From NCBI GenBank assembly GCA_047627915.1, contig JBLHTZ010000001.1, positions 62,001 through 126,000 of the forward strand: a DNA stretch of 64,000 nt, read 5' to 3'. The notes beneath the pieces are model-generated. The model made no database searches, was not told the DNA's origin, and was given only the letters and a program-made list of their open reading frames with translations. The position numbers and the translations under genes were made by a program. Positions 53,263-61,689 of the stretch are shown here, in pieces; the first letter of the stretch is position 1, and each line of letters opens with the position of its first letter. The DNA is from NORP294 sp047627915. GTDB taxonomy: Bacteria; Bacteroidota; Bacteroidia; Flavobacteriales_E; Vicingaceae.

Positions 53263-53289
53263 ACATAGGACAACAAGACAAGCGGAATG

Positions 53290-56200
53290 TTATTCATTTG
53301 GACTCTCAAATGTTTTTACTTTCACTTTTTTCCTTTTCTCTACAATAAAAAATGACACATAGGTTCCAGTTTGATTTTGCGTGAGCTTTACCGGAAGATC
53401 ATTTCGAGTTAATGAATACCGATTCGTCAAAACCTTGCTATCCATAGAAATTATATACTCTCCATTTGGCATATAAAACTCAAACCTACCTTTTACATTA
53501 GTAAGCGTCTCATAAACCCTATTGTTACTTTGATTAACTGCTGTAATCTTTATCCTGGATAAATCAAAAAGTCTTGAAGTATCAGCCACCGCTAACTGCT
53601 GTCGATCTAAAACAACATCTCCATATACTTTTATACCTCGTGTAAAAGGGACGTAATAAGTACCCTTTACCACGATGAACAAAGAGTCTTCAATATTGGG
53701 GAACCAAGTTTTCAAGTCATTTAAAGAGAATACACTAAATTGATGTTTACCTAATCTTATATTGTTTATTGACGCAACTCCTTCAGCGTTGGTCATTACT
53801 TCGATGTTTTTTAGTCGAATAACGACATCCTCAATTTCTGGCTCTATGTCTTCTCTCAATCCATTTCCATTTAAATCATAGAATGAAATAAACTTAATGT
53901 TAGCTGAATTTTTTTTTACAAATGGTATCGGCACACCAAATTCCTTTCTGATTGAGACTCCTATATTTAAATCATTGGTATATGATCTATCCGGTTCATC
54001 AAAATTTCTAATTCCCAAGGTGTCTGAGTTAGATGGGAACTGAAATTTTCTAGTTCCAAAAGTATAGTTCAATCGAGTACTAAATCTCCAACCTGAATTT
54101 GTGTAATAGAAAATCTCTGGAAATAGTCCAACGGTATGGTTCGAAATTGTATTCTCGTAATTATAAATTACGTTGGACTCCAATATAAAATGTCTGTTTT
54201 TAAGCTGATATTGATTTTGTAATGAAAGTCGAAGGGTTTGTGGGGTAATTCCAGTATTCGATTGGTTTTGGACACTTGAAACTGAAAATATTCCATAGTT
54301 GTATCTGCCCGTAAAACTCCAAACTCTATACCTTAAAATTGAATTAAATTGCAGGGTGAAATATTCTTTATTCGATACCCCCTCAGCAGTTGGTTGTGTA
54401 TAACCTGCTCTAACCGAAACGCTACCCAAAAAATTGTTCTGAAAGTCAAAAGATGAATACCTTAAGCTCACTCCTCGATAATCTAACCGTGTAAAAAATG
54501 TATTCCTGTAATCATAAAAAACCCCAGGTTGAATTGAACCCTTTTCAGTTGGAGTCGAAAAAATCAATGTATTGGTAAATAAATTTTGCCTGAAAAACAA
54601 AGCGTTAGTGCGGGTGTCGAAGCTGCTTATTTTTTGATAATTATTGGCCAAATACACGTCCCAATTCTCACTAATGTAATAATTTGACCTATGATTAAAA
54701 CTTTGTCTTTCTAAAGACCCATAACTAAAGCCTCTGTCATTGTATCTTCCACTTAAATTAACCTTTAGTCGTTTTTCTAAAAAACTGCTAGAATAATTCA
54801 CTCCAAATAGTACTCCTAAACTAGGGCTTTGTGCAGTTGGACTTGCTTCATCTCGAGTAGTTCCGGCTGCTAATAAATTTACAAAATGATTCTTAAAAAG
54901 GCTAACTCTTGACTTTAGTGAAAAGGAATTTATTTGTCTATTTCTTCTATAGTCCAATTGACGGCCAATGCTGCCTGTAAACCTAAAGTACCTGTTGATA
55001 CTATATTGATGACTTATTCCAAATGACTGATTGTCCATACTTCCTGAAAGGTCGGGGGATCTTAAGTAAAAAACGGATGTTCGATTTGATTCGTTTAAAG
55101 CGTAAGAGGCTTTTAAACCTTTCCCAACAGCAGAAATACCAATCATATTACTACTAATTTGACCAACTTCAAAAGTTTTATTATGGTCAAAATAACCAAT
55201 ATACCATGGAGAATTTTGGAGATATTGATTCGAATAAAAATTATTCGAATAGTTTAATTGAGCAAAATAAGACAGACTAGCTGTTTTATTTAACTGCTTA
55301 AATCCCCTTAAATTTAAAGCCATAAATACATTATCGTCCAAAACGTTTTGAACATTTGCTTCAACAACAAGCGGAGCCGAGGCGTAACTAAAAGGTTCCG
55401 CCTTTATTTGATTTGGCAATTTTACGAAACTAACCTTGTTCCCCTTTCTAAATGCACTTTCTCCTGCTGTTTTAGGTTCACTGCTATTAATAAACATATT
55501 ATACCTTTTGTGAGTCGAAGTTGAATTTGGGATATAATTGTTAGAAGATATTTTTCGGTAATTTCTAATTCGACCCGAAATTATAGATGCGGAATAAGTC
55601 AATGTTGTATCTTCTCCACTTTCAATTCCAATCGTAAAATTTGGATCTTTTACAATATTACCGTTAGTGTCCTTTAAAATCAAGTCGTTATTAATCGTAT
55701 TATAGCTCACAAAAATATCTTGTTTGCCGTTTCCTGTATTCAGCACATTCAGATTAAAGCGTTTTGAAGTCTCATCGTTTTTAAAATAATACGTAGCACT
55801 TGGCTCAACATTTATGTCCCAAGAAATACGTTTTATCGTTTTAATTGTAAAATAATTACTCCCAATTTGTCTTTTATCCTCATCTAAAATAAAGGCATTA
55901 ATTACCACTTCTGTATTCGAATTAATTAGCTTACTTGGAATAATAATGATTGGAGTAAACAGCGTGTCTTGCGGTGCTAAGATATAATCTTCGTCAAAAT
56001 CAATAGACTCCCAATCACCTGGCTTTAAAAATTCTATCGTAAAACGAAGCGTGTCGTTTGTAGTATTGAAAACTTTGAGAATATTCGAAATTATGTCTCC
56101 TCCTTCAATTTCAATATTTGACTTATTAAATTTGGTTAGAATTTTATTGTCAAGCCCAGAAATAAATGTCTCGTTATTTGAAATGATGGTATCATTTGGA

Positions 56201-56340
56201 GAGATGATATCATTTGTAAAGATGGTATCATTTTGAGAATTTGTATCATTTTGAGAATAGGAAACAGAACTTATCCCTCCTAAAGCCATTAATAGCATTA
56301 AGAAACTCGGAATAACTGATTTTATATCCAATGGTTTCAA
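53290..56340 (-). CDS. Large usher-like outer-membrane beta-barrel protein
   Basis: The 1016-residue protein is the largest member of a four-gene cluster and I do not recognise a named family. A signal peptide (about 1-28) is followed by an N-D-T-rich stretch (about 30-60), then one or two Ig-like beta-sandwiches (about 60-250). Residues about 320-800 are a long series of alternating aromatic strands typical of an outer-membrane barrel. The end has an SdrD/Cna-B-like domain (FYDLNGNGLREDIEPEIEDV, about 815-870) and another (about 920-985, NVKGRFEFYMPNGEYIISM). Soluble N-domains, a barrel and C-terminal Ig-like domains are the layout of fimbrial ushers. No plug or TonB box is seen, so a TonB receptor is unlikely. 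It starts 5 bases behind the second subunit gene. Confidence 0.6.
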   Translation of the reverse strand: MKPLDIKSVIPSFLMLLMALGGISSVSYSQNDTNSQNDTIFTNDIISPNDTIISNNETFISGLDNKILTKFNKSNIEIEGGDIISNILKVFNTTNDTLRFTIEFLKPGDWESIDFDEDYILAPQDTLFTPIIIIPSKLINSNTEVVINAFILDEDKRQIGSNYFTIKTIKRISWDINVEPSATYYFKNDETSKRFNLNVLNTGNGKQDIFVSYNTINNDLILKDTNGNIVKDPNFTIGIESGEDTTLTYSASIISGRIRNYRKISSNNYIPNSTSTHKRYNMFINSSEPKTAGESAFRKGNKVSFVKLPNQIKAEPFSYASAPLVVEANVQNVLDDNVFMALNLRGFKQLNKTASLSYFAQLNYSNNFYSNQYLQNSPWYIGYFDHNKTFEVGQISSNMIGISAVGKGLKASYALNESNRTSVFYLRSPDLSGSMDNQSFGISHQYSINRYFRFTGSIGRQLDYRRNRQINSFSLKSRVSLFKNHFVNLLAAGTTRDEASPTAQSPSLGVLFGVNYSSSFLEKRLKVNLSGRYNDRGFSYGSLERQSFNHRSNYYISENWDVYLANNYQKISSFDTRTNALFFRQNLFTNTLIFSTPTEKGSIQPGVFYDYRNTFFTRLDYRGVSLRYSSFDFQNNFLGSVSVRAGYTQPTAEGVSNKEYFTLQFNSILRYRVWSFTGRYNYGIFSVSSVQNQSNTGITPQTLRLSLQNQYQLKNRHFILESNVIYNYENTISNHTVGLFPEIFYYTNSGWRFSTRLNYTFGTRKFQFPSNSDTLGIRNFDEPDRSYTNDLNIGVSIRKEFGVPIPFVKKNSANIKFISFYDLNGNGLREDIEPEIEDVVIRLKNIEVMTNAEGVASINNIRLGKHQFSVFSLNDLKTWFPNIEDSLFIVVKGTYYVPFTRGIKVYGDVVLDRQQLAVADTSRLFDLSRIKITAVNQSNNRVYETLTNVKGRFEFYMPNGEYIISMDSKVLTNRYSLTRNDLPVKLTQNQTGTYVSFFIVEKRKKVKVKTFESPNE
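56160..56253 (-). repeat. Degenerate tandem repeat coding N-D-T-I units in the barrel protein
   Basis: After the signal peptide the protein reads QNDTNSQNDTIFTNDIIS and continues with PNDTII and NNETFI. At DNA level this is a run of imperfect ATGATATCATTTG-like units. It could form a flexible or glycosylated spacer (N-x-T sites) and could expand or contract. Confidence 0.55.
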
Positions 56341-56345
56341 AACTC

Positions 56346-56962
56346 CTAAGGATTTTCTTCTAAACGAAATTGGACATTTAACTGATAAAGTCCCGGATTG
56401 AAAGTGAAACTTGGAACGACTCGCACATCAATATCAAAATTAAACTCATCATAGTTAGTTAGATAACTACCTGGACCGTTAACGTTATTAGCGCAACTTC
56501 CCGCAGGTGTTAAAGGTAACATCGGTGCAATGAGATCAATAAGATCACCATTATTTGTAAAATTCTGGTACACTCCATCGATTGGAGATGTAGTGCAAGT
56601 ATTTCTAATTCTAACTTGCAAAATATCAATTGTTGGATTTACTCCTAAACCTCCACCGTATTGAGCAAGTTTTTCCCATTCCAATGGTGCTGTCCCTCCT
56701 CCAGGGTTGTTGTTAATGGTCATTACTAAACTCCACGAGCATAATGGATCAACAACTGTTTTATTTTCTACTCTAATTCTAATCCTAGCAATACTATTTA
56801 ATGAAATACCACCATTATATTTTGAAAACGTGTCAAACGTTAGGATTTGATTGACCGTCGTATTCTGATCTATTTCGACAAGTCCGCAATGAATCTGGGC
56901 ACTTAATTTAGAGCAAAATAACAGCGAGAAAAGAAGAGTAAAAAGTGTTTTTATATTTTCAT
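56346..56962 (-). CDS. Second surface subunit, with apparent frameshift near its start
   Basis: The open frame reaches well beyond the first in-frame ATG (56723). Translated upstream it gives a signal peptide (IKTLFTLLFSLLFCSKLSAQ) and a mature part starting IHCGLVEIDQN. No usable start codon lies in this frame. An ATG at 56962 is one base out of frame and stops after three codons; one added A in the A-run would give MKNIKTLFTLL, a normal start. So either the sequence has a 1-base error or the gene is broken or slips. The mature protein (about 185 residues) resembles the first subunit: F-D, Y-x-G-I, a Trp strand (SWSLVM) and the C-terminal NPGLYQLNVQFRLEENP. Several cysteines could form disulfides. 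It is 5 bases before the usher-like gene. Confidence 0.6.
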
Positions 56963-56969
56963 TTTTTTA

Positions 56970-57005
56970 ATTATAAAAGGGTACGAAATCGCTCCCGTAC
57001 CCTTT
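56970..57005 (-). terminator. Internal terminator between the two subunit genes
   Basis: AAAGGGTACG and CGTACCCTTT form a perfect 10-bp stem around a ten-base loop, 25 bases behind the first subunit stop, with a T-rich run after it on the minus strand. It should reduce transcription of the downstream subunit and barrel genes, leaving the first subunit in excess. Confidence 0.8.
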
Positions 57006-57030
57006 CTATAAAATAATAGTAATAATACTG

Positions 57031-57810
57031 TTACTGATCTTCTAATAGAATATACTGAACATACATAGTGTACACACCTGGCTCGGCATATGCCCCAGGG
57101 CCGTTAGTTGTTACAATATCTTCAAAAAGTACTCCATCTGCATCGGAAGCCATTGGAAATATTGCAGGTAATCCAGGTAAAATTCTGTAATCAATCGCAT
57201 AATAGTAATCAGAAGTAATACCTGTTTGAGTTAAATAACTCCCACCTGGTATGAAATCTGCTCCTGCAACACCTGTTGTCCCTGAGTGACCTCCAATATA
57301 CTTGTCATTTGCTGATGGAGGTGTATTTGTGCCACCATTAACATACAAACTATTTCCTGCACTTGGAGCAGTTGCTGGCGAAAGTGCTTGATTGTAATCA
57401 GAAAAAGCTCCTACTGCTGCACCATCTCCATTGTTTGGTTGAGATTGTCTTAACTCCAATAAGCTTAATGGTAAATCAGGAATTGCATTTGGATTATTAT
57501 TTCCATAATCAATTTGCTGGTCCCAAAACTCAGGTCCATTAGTCCCTGTAGAACGACCTACTGCATATAAATCCCAACTTACAGTAGAACTCACCTTTAA
57601 AATAGTTCCTGCGTATTTAGTAATACCGGCGTAGTACTCATTGATATTGTCAAAAACAAACTCTATTTGATCGGGAGTTGTCATTTCTAATTGAAGAACG
57701 GGCTGCAAATCTAAAGTCACCGAGACGTCTTTTTCATCAATTAATTGAGCTTTAACCGTTGAGGCTCCTAATAATAAAAGGGCGCTTACTATAAATGTTA
57801 TTTTTTTCAT
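57031..57810 (-). CDS. First (probably major) surface subunit, unknown family
   Basis: The 259-residue protein has a signal peptide (MKKITFIVSALLLLGASTVKAQ) and no membrane helix. The mature part is small-residue rich with few charges: VSVTLDLQPVLQL, IEFVFDNINEYYAGITKYAGTIL, a Trp strand SWDLYAVG, a Gly/Asn/Pro-rich middle, and the end GPGAYAEPGVYTMYVQYILLEDQ. The pattern GxYxxxVQYxL at the C-terminus resembles the last strand of DUF4402, spore-coat-U and WxL-type surface proteins. It follows the chaperone-like gene by 29 bases and is followed by a strong terminator, so it is probably the most highly expressed product of the cluster. Confidence 0.65.
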   Translation of the reverse strand: MKKITFIVSALLLLGASTVKAQLIDEKDVSVTLDLQPVLQLEMTTPDQIEFVFDNINEYYAGITKYAGTILKVSSTVSWDLYAVGRSTGTNGPEFWDQQIDYGNNNPNAIPDLPLSLLELRQSQPNNGDGAAVGAFSDYNQALSPATAPSAGNSLYVNGGTNTPPSANDKYIGGHSGTTGVAGADFIPGGSYLTQTGITSDYYYAIDYRILPGLPAIFPMASDADGVLFEDIVTTNGPGAYAEPGVYTMYVQYILLEDQ

Positions 57811-57839
57811 AATATGAATTATTGTTATTAATGTAATTA

Positions 57840-58700
57840 TTATTTATTCTCGAATTTCATTTTTGCTACTTGGATTTCCTTGGAGCCTTCAAAGTCTAAC
57901 ACCCCTATGGCTAAATATTGACCCTTTTCTAAGTCTTCAGGTAATTTGAAGACAAAATCACGAATTAATTCAGGGACAATAGTAAAACGCTTAACCAACA
58001 AACGTTTCTGAGTTCCTGTAGAAAGATTTGTTAAATCAATGTATGAAGTACAGTAAGCAATTCCATTACCAGTATTTTTAGCCTCAATCTTAACTGTTTT
58101 AAATTCTAGCCTTTCTTCTAAGGTGAAATTGGTAATCTCAACTGAATTATTTGCAACATTGGGTGGGTTTTGATATACATATACACCAAAAGCAAAAGTC
58201 GGTATAACTCCGAGCGCAACAGTGCCCTCTCCCTTTTTTGGTGGCTCAATGGTATTTCTTGGTTCTTCTTGCTCCAGCATAATTATACTCCAAGCGGCAT
58301 ACCTTCCAGACTCATCATCAGGAACTTCAACTGTAAATTTTACACCCTCTTTTTGACCAGGTTTTACTTCTATAAATGAAGGAGAAATATTCATCCACTT
58401 AGATAACGAATACTCGCCTGTTCCATAAGGTAAAAATGTAGTTTTTCCTTTCCCGCTCATGTTAAAATCAAGAGCGCTCACTTTAAATTTCTTCGAAGTT
58501 TTAGTATCGTTCGTTATCGAAATTTCATAGGTTTTTGTTTGACCAGGTTTAAGGGTTAGGTGGAAGTGTGCCGGGGAAACAGATATTCCTTTCGTCTTTG
58601 GTATCTCTTTGTCTTGAGCTATGCAAATAGCAAAACTAAAAAAGAACAAAAGCGAAGAAATTATTATTTTGAAGAAAAAGGAGAAATAGAGATGTTTCAC
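57840..58700 (-). CDS. Periplasmic beta-sandwich protein, PapD-like or DUF916-like chaperone
   Basis: The 286-residue protein starts with GTG (no ATG is available) and a signal peptide (about 1-28, ending CIAQ). The mature part begins GISVSPAHFHLTLKPGQTK, then YEISITNDTKTSKKFKVS, WMNISPSFIEVKPGQKEG and VKFTVEVPDDESGRYAAWSI. This is the pattern of the N-terminal Ig domain in PapD-type chaperones and in DUF916 proteins of Gram-positive WxL loci. The second half (about 165-286) is another beta-sandwich with GNGIAYCTSYIDLTNLSTG. It is the first gene of the four-gene cluster, consistent with a subunit-folding role. The 140 bases upstream hold no gene. Confidence 0.65.
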   Translation of the reverse strand: MKHLYFSFFFKIIISSLLFFFSFAICIAQDKEIPKTKGISVSPAHFHLTLKPGQTKTYEISITNDTKTSKKFKVSALDFNMSGKGKTTFLPYGTGEYSLSKWMNISPSFIEVKPGQKEGVKFTVEVPDDESGRYAAWSIIMLEQEEPRNTIEPPKKGEGTVALGVIPTFAFGVYVYQNPPNVANNSVEITNFTLEERLEFKTVKIEAKNTGNGIAYCTSYIDLTNLSTGTQKRLLVKRFTIVPELIRDFVFKLPEDLEKGQYLAIGVLDFEGSKEIQVAKMKFENK

Positions 58701-58840
58701 AAAGTAGTATTTTGTATTTTTTGTTAAACGAATGAAAAACCCTAAGGTTACATATTTTCAACAATAATACAAAATAATTTACCTGTACAAACCGTTCTGC
58801 TATTTTTTATTTCTGAATGTTTTGGAATAAAAGCAAAGTA

Positions 58841-59650
58841 TTACAGCATTCCCACTAACTCTTCGTACAACTTGGTCAGGTCTTTTTCTGCTTTACCAGC
58901 AATTTCTAAAATTTCAGCAATAGAAACTGGTTTTAAATTATCAGGATCACACTCATCGGTTAAAACAGAAATAGCAACACAAGGAATTCCCATATGGTTA
59001 GCAACAATTACCTCTGGCACAGTAGACATTCCGACTGCGTCCGTTCCAATTGTTCTCAAATATCGATACTCCGCTCTGGTTTCCAAATTTGGTCCAGCTA
59101 CAGGAGTGTACACTCCTTCGTGCAGGGTAATCCCTTTTTCTTTGGCAATTCCTTTCAATAAGTCATTCATTTCCTTATCGTACGGCTGACTCATATCAGG
59201 AAATCGAGGACCTAAATCATCGAAATTTTTTCCACGAAGTGGATTGTCAGGCAGCATGTTAATGTGGTCATCAATTAACATTAACTCCCCTTTTTTGAAA
59301 TTTGGATTTACAGTACCAGCGGCATTTGAAATTAAAAGCTTCTCGATTCCTAATAATTTCATCACTCGAATTGGAAACGTTATTTCTTGCCCAGAATAGC
59401 CTTCATAATAATGAAAACGACCTTGCATGGCCAACACTTTTTTACCATTCAAATTCCCATAAATCAGTTTGCCTGAATGAGACTCTACCGTTGAAACAGG
59501 AAAATTTGGAATATCAGCATAATCAATCGTTTGTTCTGCATCAATTTGAAGCGCTAAGTTGCCTAAACCCGTTCCTAAAACGATTCCAATTTTTGCATGC
59601 TCAACTCCTCTCGATTTGATGTAATCTGCTGCTGCTCTTATATTTTCCAT
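58841..59650 (-). CDS. Purine nucleoside phosphorylase
   Basis: The 269-residue trimeric-type PNP splits purine nucleosides with phosphate. It has the phosphate-binding GTGLGNLA motif (about 26-33), the ESHSGKL stretch, the conserved MQGRFHYYEGY, the SNAAGTVN segment and the base-recognition region GVYTPVAGPNLETRAEYRYLR. Being the last gene of the arsenosugar operon (7 bases behind the glycosyltransferase-like gene), it may remove adenine from an arsenic-containing adenosine rather than serve only in purine salvage. That role is an inference from context. Confidence 0.9.
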   Translation of the reverse strand: MENIRAAADYIKSRGVEHAKIGIVLGTGLGNLALQIDAEQTIDYADIPNFPVSTVESHSGKLIYGNLNGKKVLAMQGRFHYYEGYSGQEITFPIRVMKLLGIEKLLISNAAGTVNPNFKKGELMLIDDHINMLPDNPLRGKNFDDLGPRFPDMSQPYDKEMNDLLKGIAKEKGITLHEGVYTPVAGPNLETRAEYRYLRTIGTDAVGMSTVPEVIVANHMGIPCVAISVLTDECDPDNLKPVSIAEILEIAGKAEKDLTKLYEELVGML

Positions 59651-59657
59651 GGTTGTG

Positions 59658-60248
59658 CTATTTTAATTTGTACCCAGATTTTTCCAAATCTTCAAGGGTG
59701 TCCAAATCTATTAATTCTTTCAATAAACAGACTGATAAATTATTAGTATTTGCTCTCTGTATCGTTTCTTTCAGCACTTTTTCCGTGCTCCATGTTATGT
59801 CTTGAAAGAGTTCAGGATGGAAGTTATTTGCTCCAAGTAAGTAATAACCTCCATCATTGGCAGGACCAATAACAACATCCGAATCGTCTAACTTTTCAAA
59901 TGCAGCTTCAATTTTCTGGGCGTCTAAATCATAACAATCACTCCCGATTATAATTACTTTGCCTCCTTGCGTATATATTGACCGAAAAGCATCAGTAATC
60001 TTATTCCCTAAGTCACCTTCAGCCTGAACGTACTTTAAAAAGGATTCCTCACTCCATAAATCATTAGAAATTTGTTCTGAATAAAAAACATGTCTTTCTG
60101 CATTAACAGCCAAGCATTCTTTTCGACATTTTTCGACTAAATCATTGTACACCTCCAGTGCCTTTTCGTGACCAATTGACGCAGCTAAGCGAGTTTTAAC
60201 AGTTCCTAAAACTGGGTTTTTTACGAAAACAATTAAATGCTTTTGCAT
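59658..60248 (-). CDS. Arsenosugar-type glycosyltransferase (TIGR04282, CofC-like)
   Basis: The 196-residue protein has the TIGR04282/DUF2064 nucleotidyl- or glycosyltransferase fold: IVFVKNPVLGTVKTRLAAS at the start, IIGSDCYDLDAQKIEAAF with the metal-binding Asp, and DVVIGPANDGGYYLLG. The family is annotated as arsenosugar-biosynthesis-associated glycosyltransferase because it neighbours arsS. Here its start is 1 base from the arsS stop, so they are tightly coupled. It would attach a sugar to the arsenic-bearing ribose. Confidence 0.85.
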   Translation of the reverse strand: MQKHLIVFVKNPVLGTVKTRLAASIGHEKALEVYNDLVEKCRKECLAVNAERHVFYSEQISNDLWSEESFLKYVQAEGDLGNKITDAFRSIYTQGGKVIIIGSDCYDLDAQKIEAAFEKLDDSDVVIGPANDGGYYLLGANNFHPELFQDITWSTEKVLKETIQRANTNNLSVCLLKELIDLDTLEDLEKSGYKLK

Positions 60249-60249
60249 G

Positions 60250-61302
60250 CTAAGCTACTGTTCCTTGACAACTTGACCCAGCTCCTGCCGTGCAACCGTA
60301 ACAATGCTGATTGATTAATATGGTGCGAGCTGCCAATTTTTCGAGATCAAAATCATTGATGTGTTGGGTACTGTTGTCTGCTACTTTCATGTCTAATTGC
60401 TGATTAAAATCACAATCATACATGTAACCATCCCAATCTACTGAAATAGTATTTTTACACATGAGCCCATCAACAGCGGCTGGATTAAATGCCATTACTA
60501 GCTTTTCCATATACTCTTCATAGTTATCACTAGCCACCAAGTAATCCAAAAAACGACTAATTGGGATGTTCGTTATGGCAAAAAGGTTGTGAAAATCAAT
60601 GTCAAAATCCTTCTTCAAATTTTTCTTGAAGTCGGCTTCTAACTCTCCTTGGTCACTTGGTAAAAATGCCCCATTAGGATTATAAACCAAATCTAATTTT
60701 AGGTCACTCTCTTCCAAACCATACCCTACAGCATTTAACTCTTGTAGTGCCTTAATTGACTTTGCAAAAACACCATCACCTCGTTGTGCATCTGTTTTCC
60801 CAGCTTGATAGTACGGCAAAGAAGAAACAACATGAACCTTGTTCTTTTTGAAAAATTCGGGTAAATCGTAGTGTTTTTTATTCGCTCGAATGATTGTTAA
60901 ATTCGAACGTACAATAATTTCCTGCACTCCTATTTTTGTTAACTCTTCTACAAACCATCGAAAAAGAGGGTTCATTTCAGGAGCTCCACCAGTTAAATCA
61001 ACCGTTGGTATTTTATTCACTTTTAAAATCTCTATGCAACGTTGCAGGTGATCTTTGGTCATGATTTCCTTGCGATCTGGTCCTGCGTCCACATGGCAAT
61101 GCTTACAAACCTGATTACACATGTAACCTAAATTGATTTGAAAGATTTCCAACTTGTTCGGTTTTAAGGGAAACTGATTGATCGGCTTCAACTTTTCGAC
61201 AAAAGTGGGTAGTTCAGTTTTAAACGGTTCCCCCGCTAAAACCTTCAATTGATTCTCAATCATCGCCAATTTATTTCCGCTGGCTTTTAGTGACTTAATC
61301 AT
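60250..61302 (-). CDS. arsS: Arsenosugar biosynthesis radical SAM protein ArsS
   Basis: ArsS uses a 5'-deoxyadenosyl radical to put an adenosyl group on dimethylarsenite, giving an arsenic-carbon bond. The 350-residue protein has the radical SAM CxxxCxxC motif (C62, C66, C69 in GYMCNQVCKHCHVDAGP), the TGGAPEMN glycine-rich SAM loop and a C-terminal Cys-rich region (MCKNTISVDWDGYMYDC, HCYGCTAGAGSSCQG) that fits the second Fe-S site of SPASM-type proteins. The arsM gene is not adjacent, but is in the same window at 11654. Confidence 0.93.
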   Translation of the reverse strand: MIKSLKASGNKLAMIENQLKVLAGEPFKTELPTFVEKLKPINQFPLKPNKLEIFQINLGYMCNQVCKHCHVDAGPDRKEIMTKDHLQRCIEILKVNKIPTVDLTGGAPEMNPLFRWFVEELTKIGVQEIIVRSNLTIIRANKKHYDLPEFFKKNKVHVVSSLPYYQAGKTDAQRGDGVFAKSIKALQELNAVGYGLEESDLKLDLVYNPNGAFLPSDQGELEADFKKNLKKDFDIDFHNLFAITNIPISRFLDYLVASDNYEEYMEKLVMAFNPAAVDGLMCKNTISVDWDGYMYDCDFNQQLDMKVADNSTQHINDFDLEKLAARTILINQHCYGCTAGAGSSCQGTVA

Positions 61303-61330
61303 GTACTTTGGTGTTTCAATTTAGATTCGA

Positions 61331-61666
61331 TTACATCGATTGCTTTTTCACTTTGTTCATCATTTGAACACTGTGAACTAAAGTAGCGCCGCTTTTTATT
61401 GCTGCCCCAACATGAACAGCTTCCATCATTTGCGCTTCACTAATCCCTCTTTTCAATGCATCTTCAGTATAAGCATCGATACAATATGGGCACTGTTCAG
61501 TATGAGAAACAGCCAATGCAATCAGCGATTTTTCTCTTGCCGTTAAAGCTCCTTCTTTGAATACCTCTCCATAGTAATCGAAGAATTTTTCAGCTAGTTT
61601 TGGCTCGAAATCGGCAATTTCTCCGAATTTTTTTAAATCTTTTGGTTTGTAATATGACTTTTCCAT
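61331..61666 (-). CDS. Arsenosugar-associated carboxymuconolactone decarboxylase-like protein
   Basis: The 111-residue protein is a small AhpD/CMD-fold protein with the redox pair CPYC (C59, C62) in SHTEQCPYCIDAY and the downstream helix MMEAVHVGAAIKSGATLVH. It matches the peroxidase-like family that accompanies arsS (TIGR04169 in my recollection). The CxxC suggests it keeps the arsenic intermediate or a thiol reduced, but no reaction is established. It lies 28 bases before arsS and 23 behind the DUF547 gene. Confidence 0.85.
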   Translation of the reverse strand: MEKSYYKPKDLKKFGEIADFEPKLAEKFFDYYGEVFKEGALTAREKSLIALAVSHTEQCPYCIDAYTEDALKRGISEAQMMEAVHVGAAIKSGATLVHSVQMMNKVKKQSM

Positions 61667-61689
61667 ACTTCGAAAATACTGTCTTTTGT

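Noticed and set aside
53290..56340. TonB-dependent receptor as identity of the large barrel protein
   Set aside because: No plug domain or TonB box is visible; the N-terminus has Ig-like domains and the C-terminus continues past the barrel with Cna-B-like domains.
61331..61666. General AhpD-type alkylhydroperoxidase partner
   Set aside because: The CPYC motif fits, but no ahpC is near and the gene is embedded in the arsS operon, so the arsenosugar-associated family is the better call.
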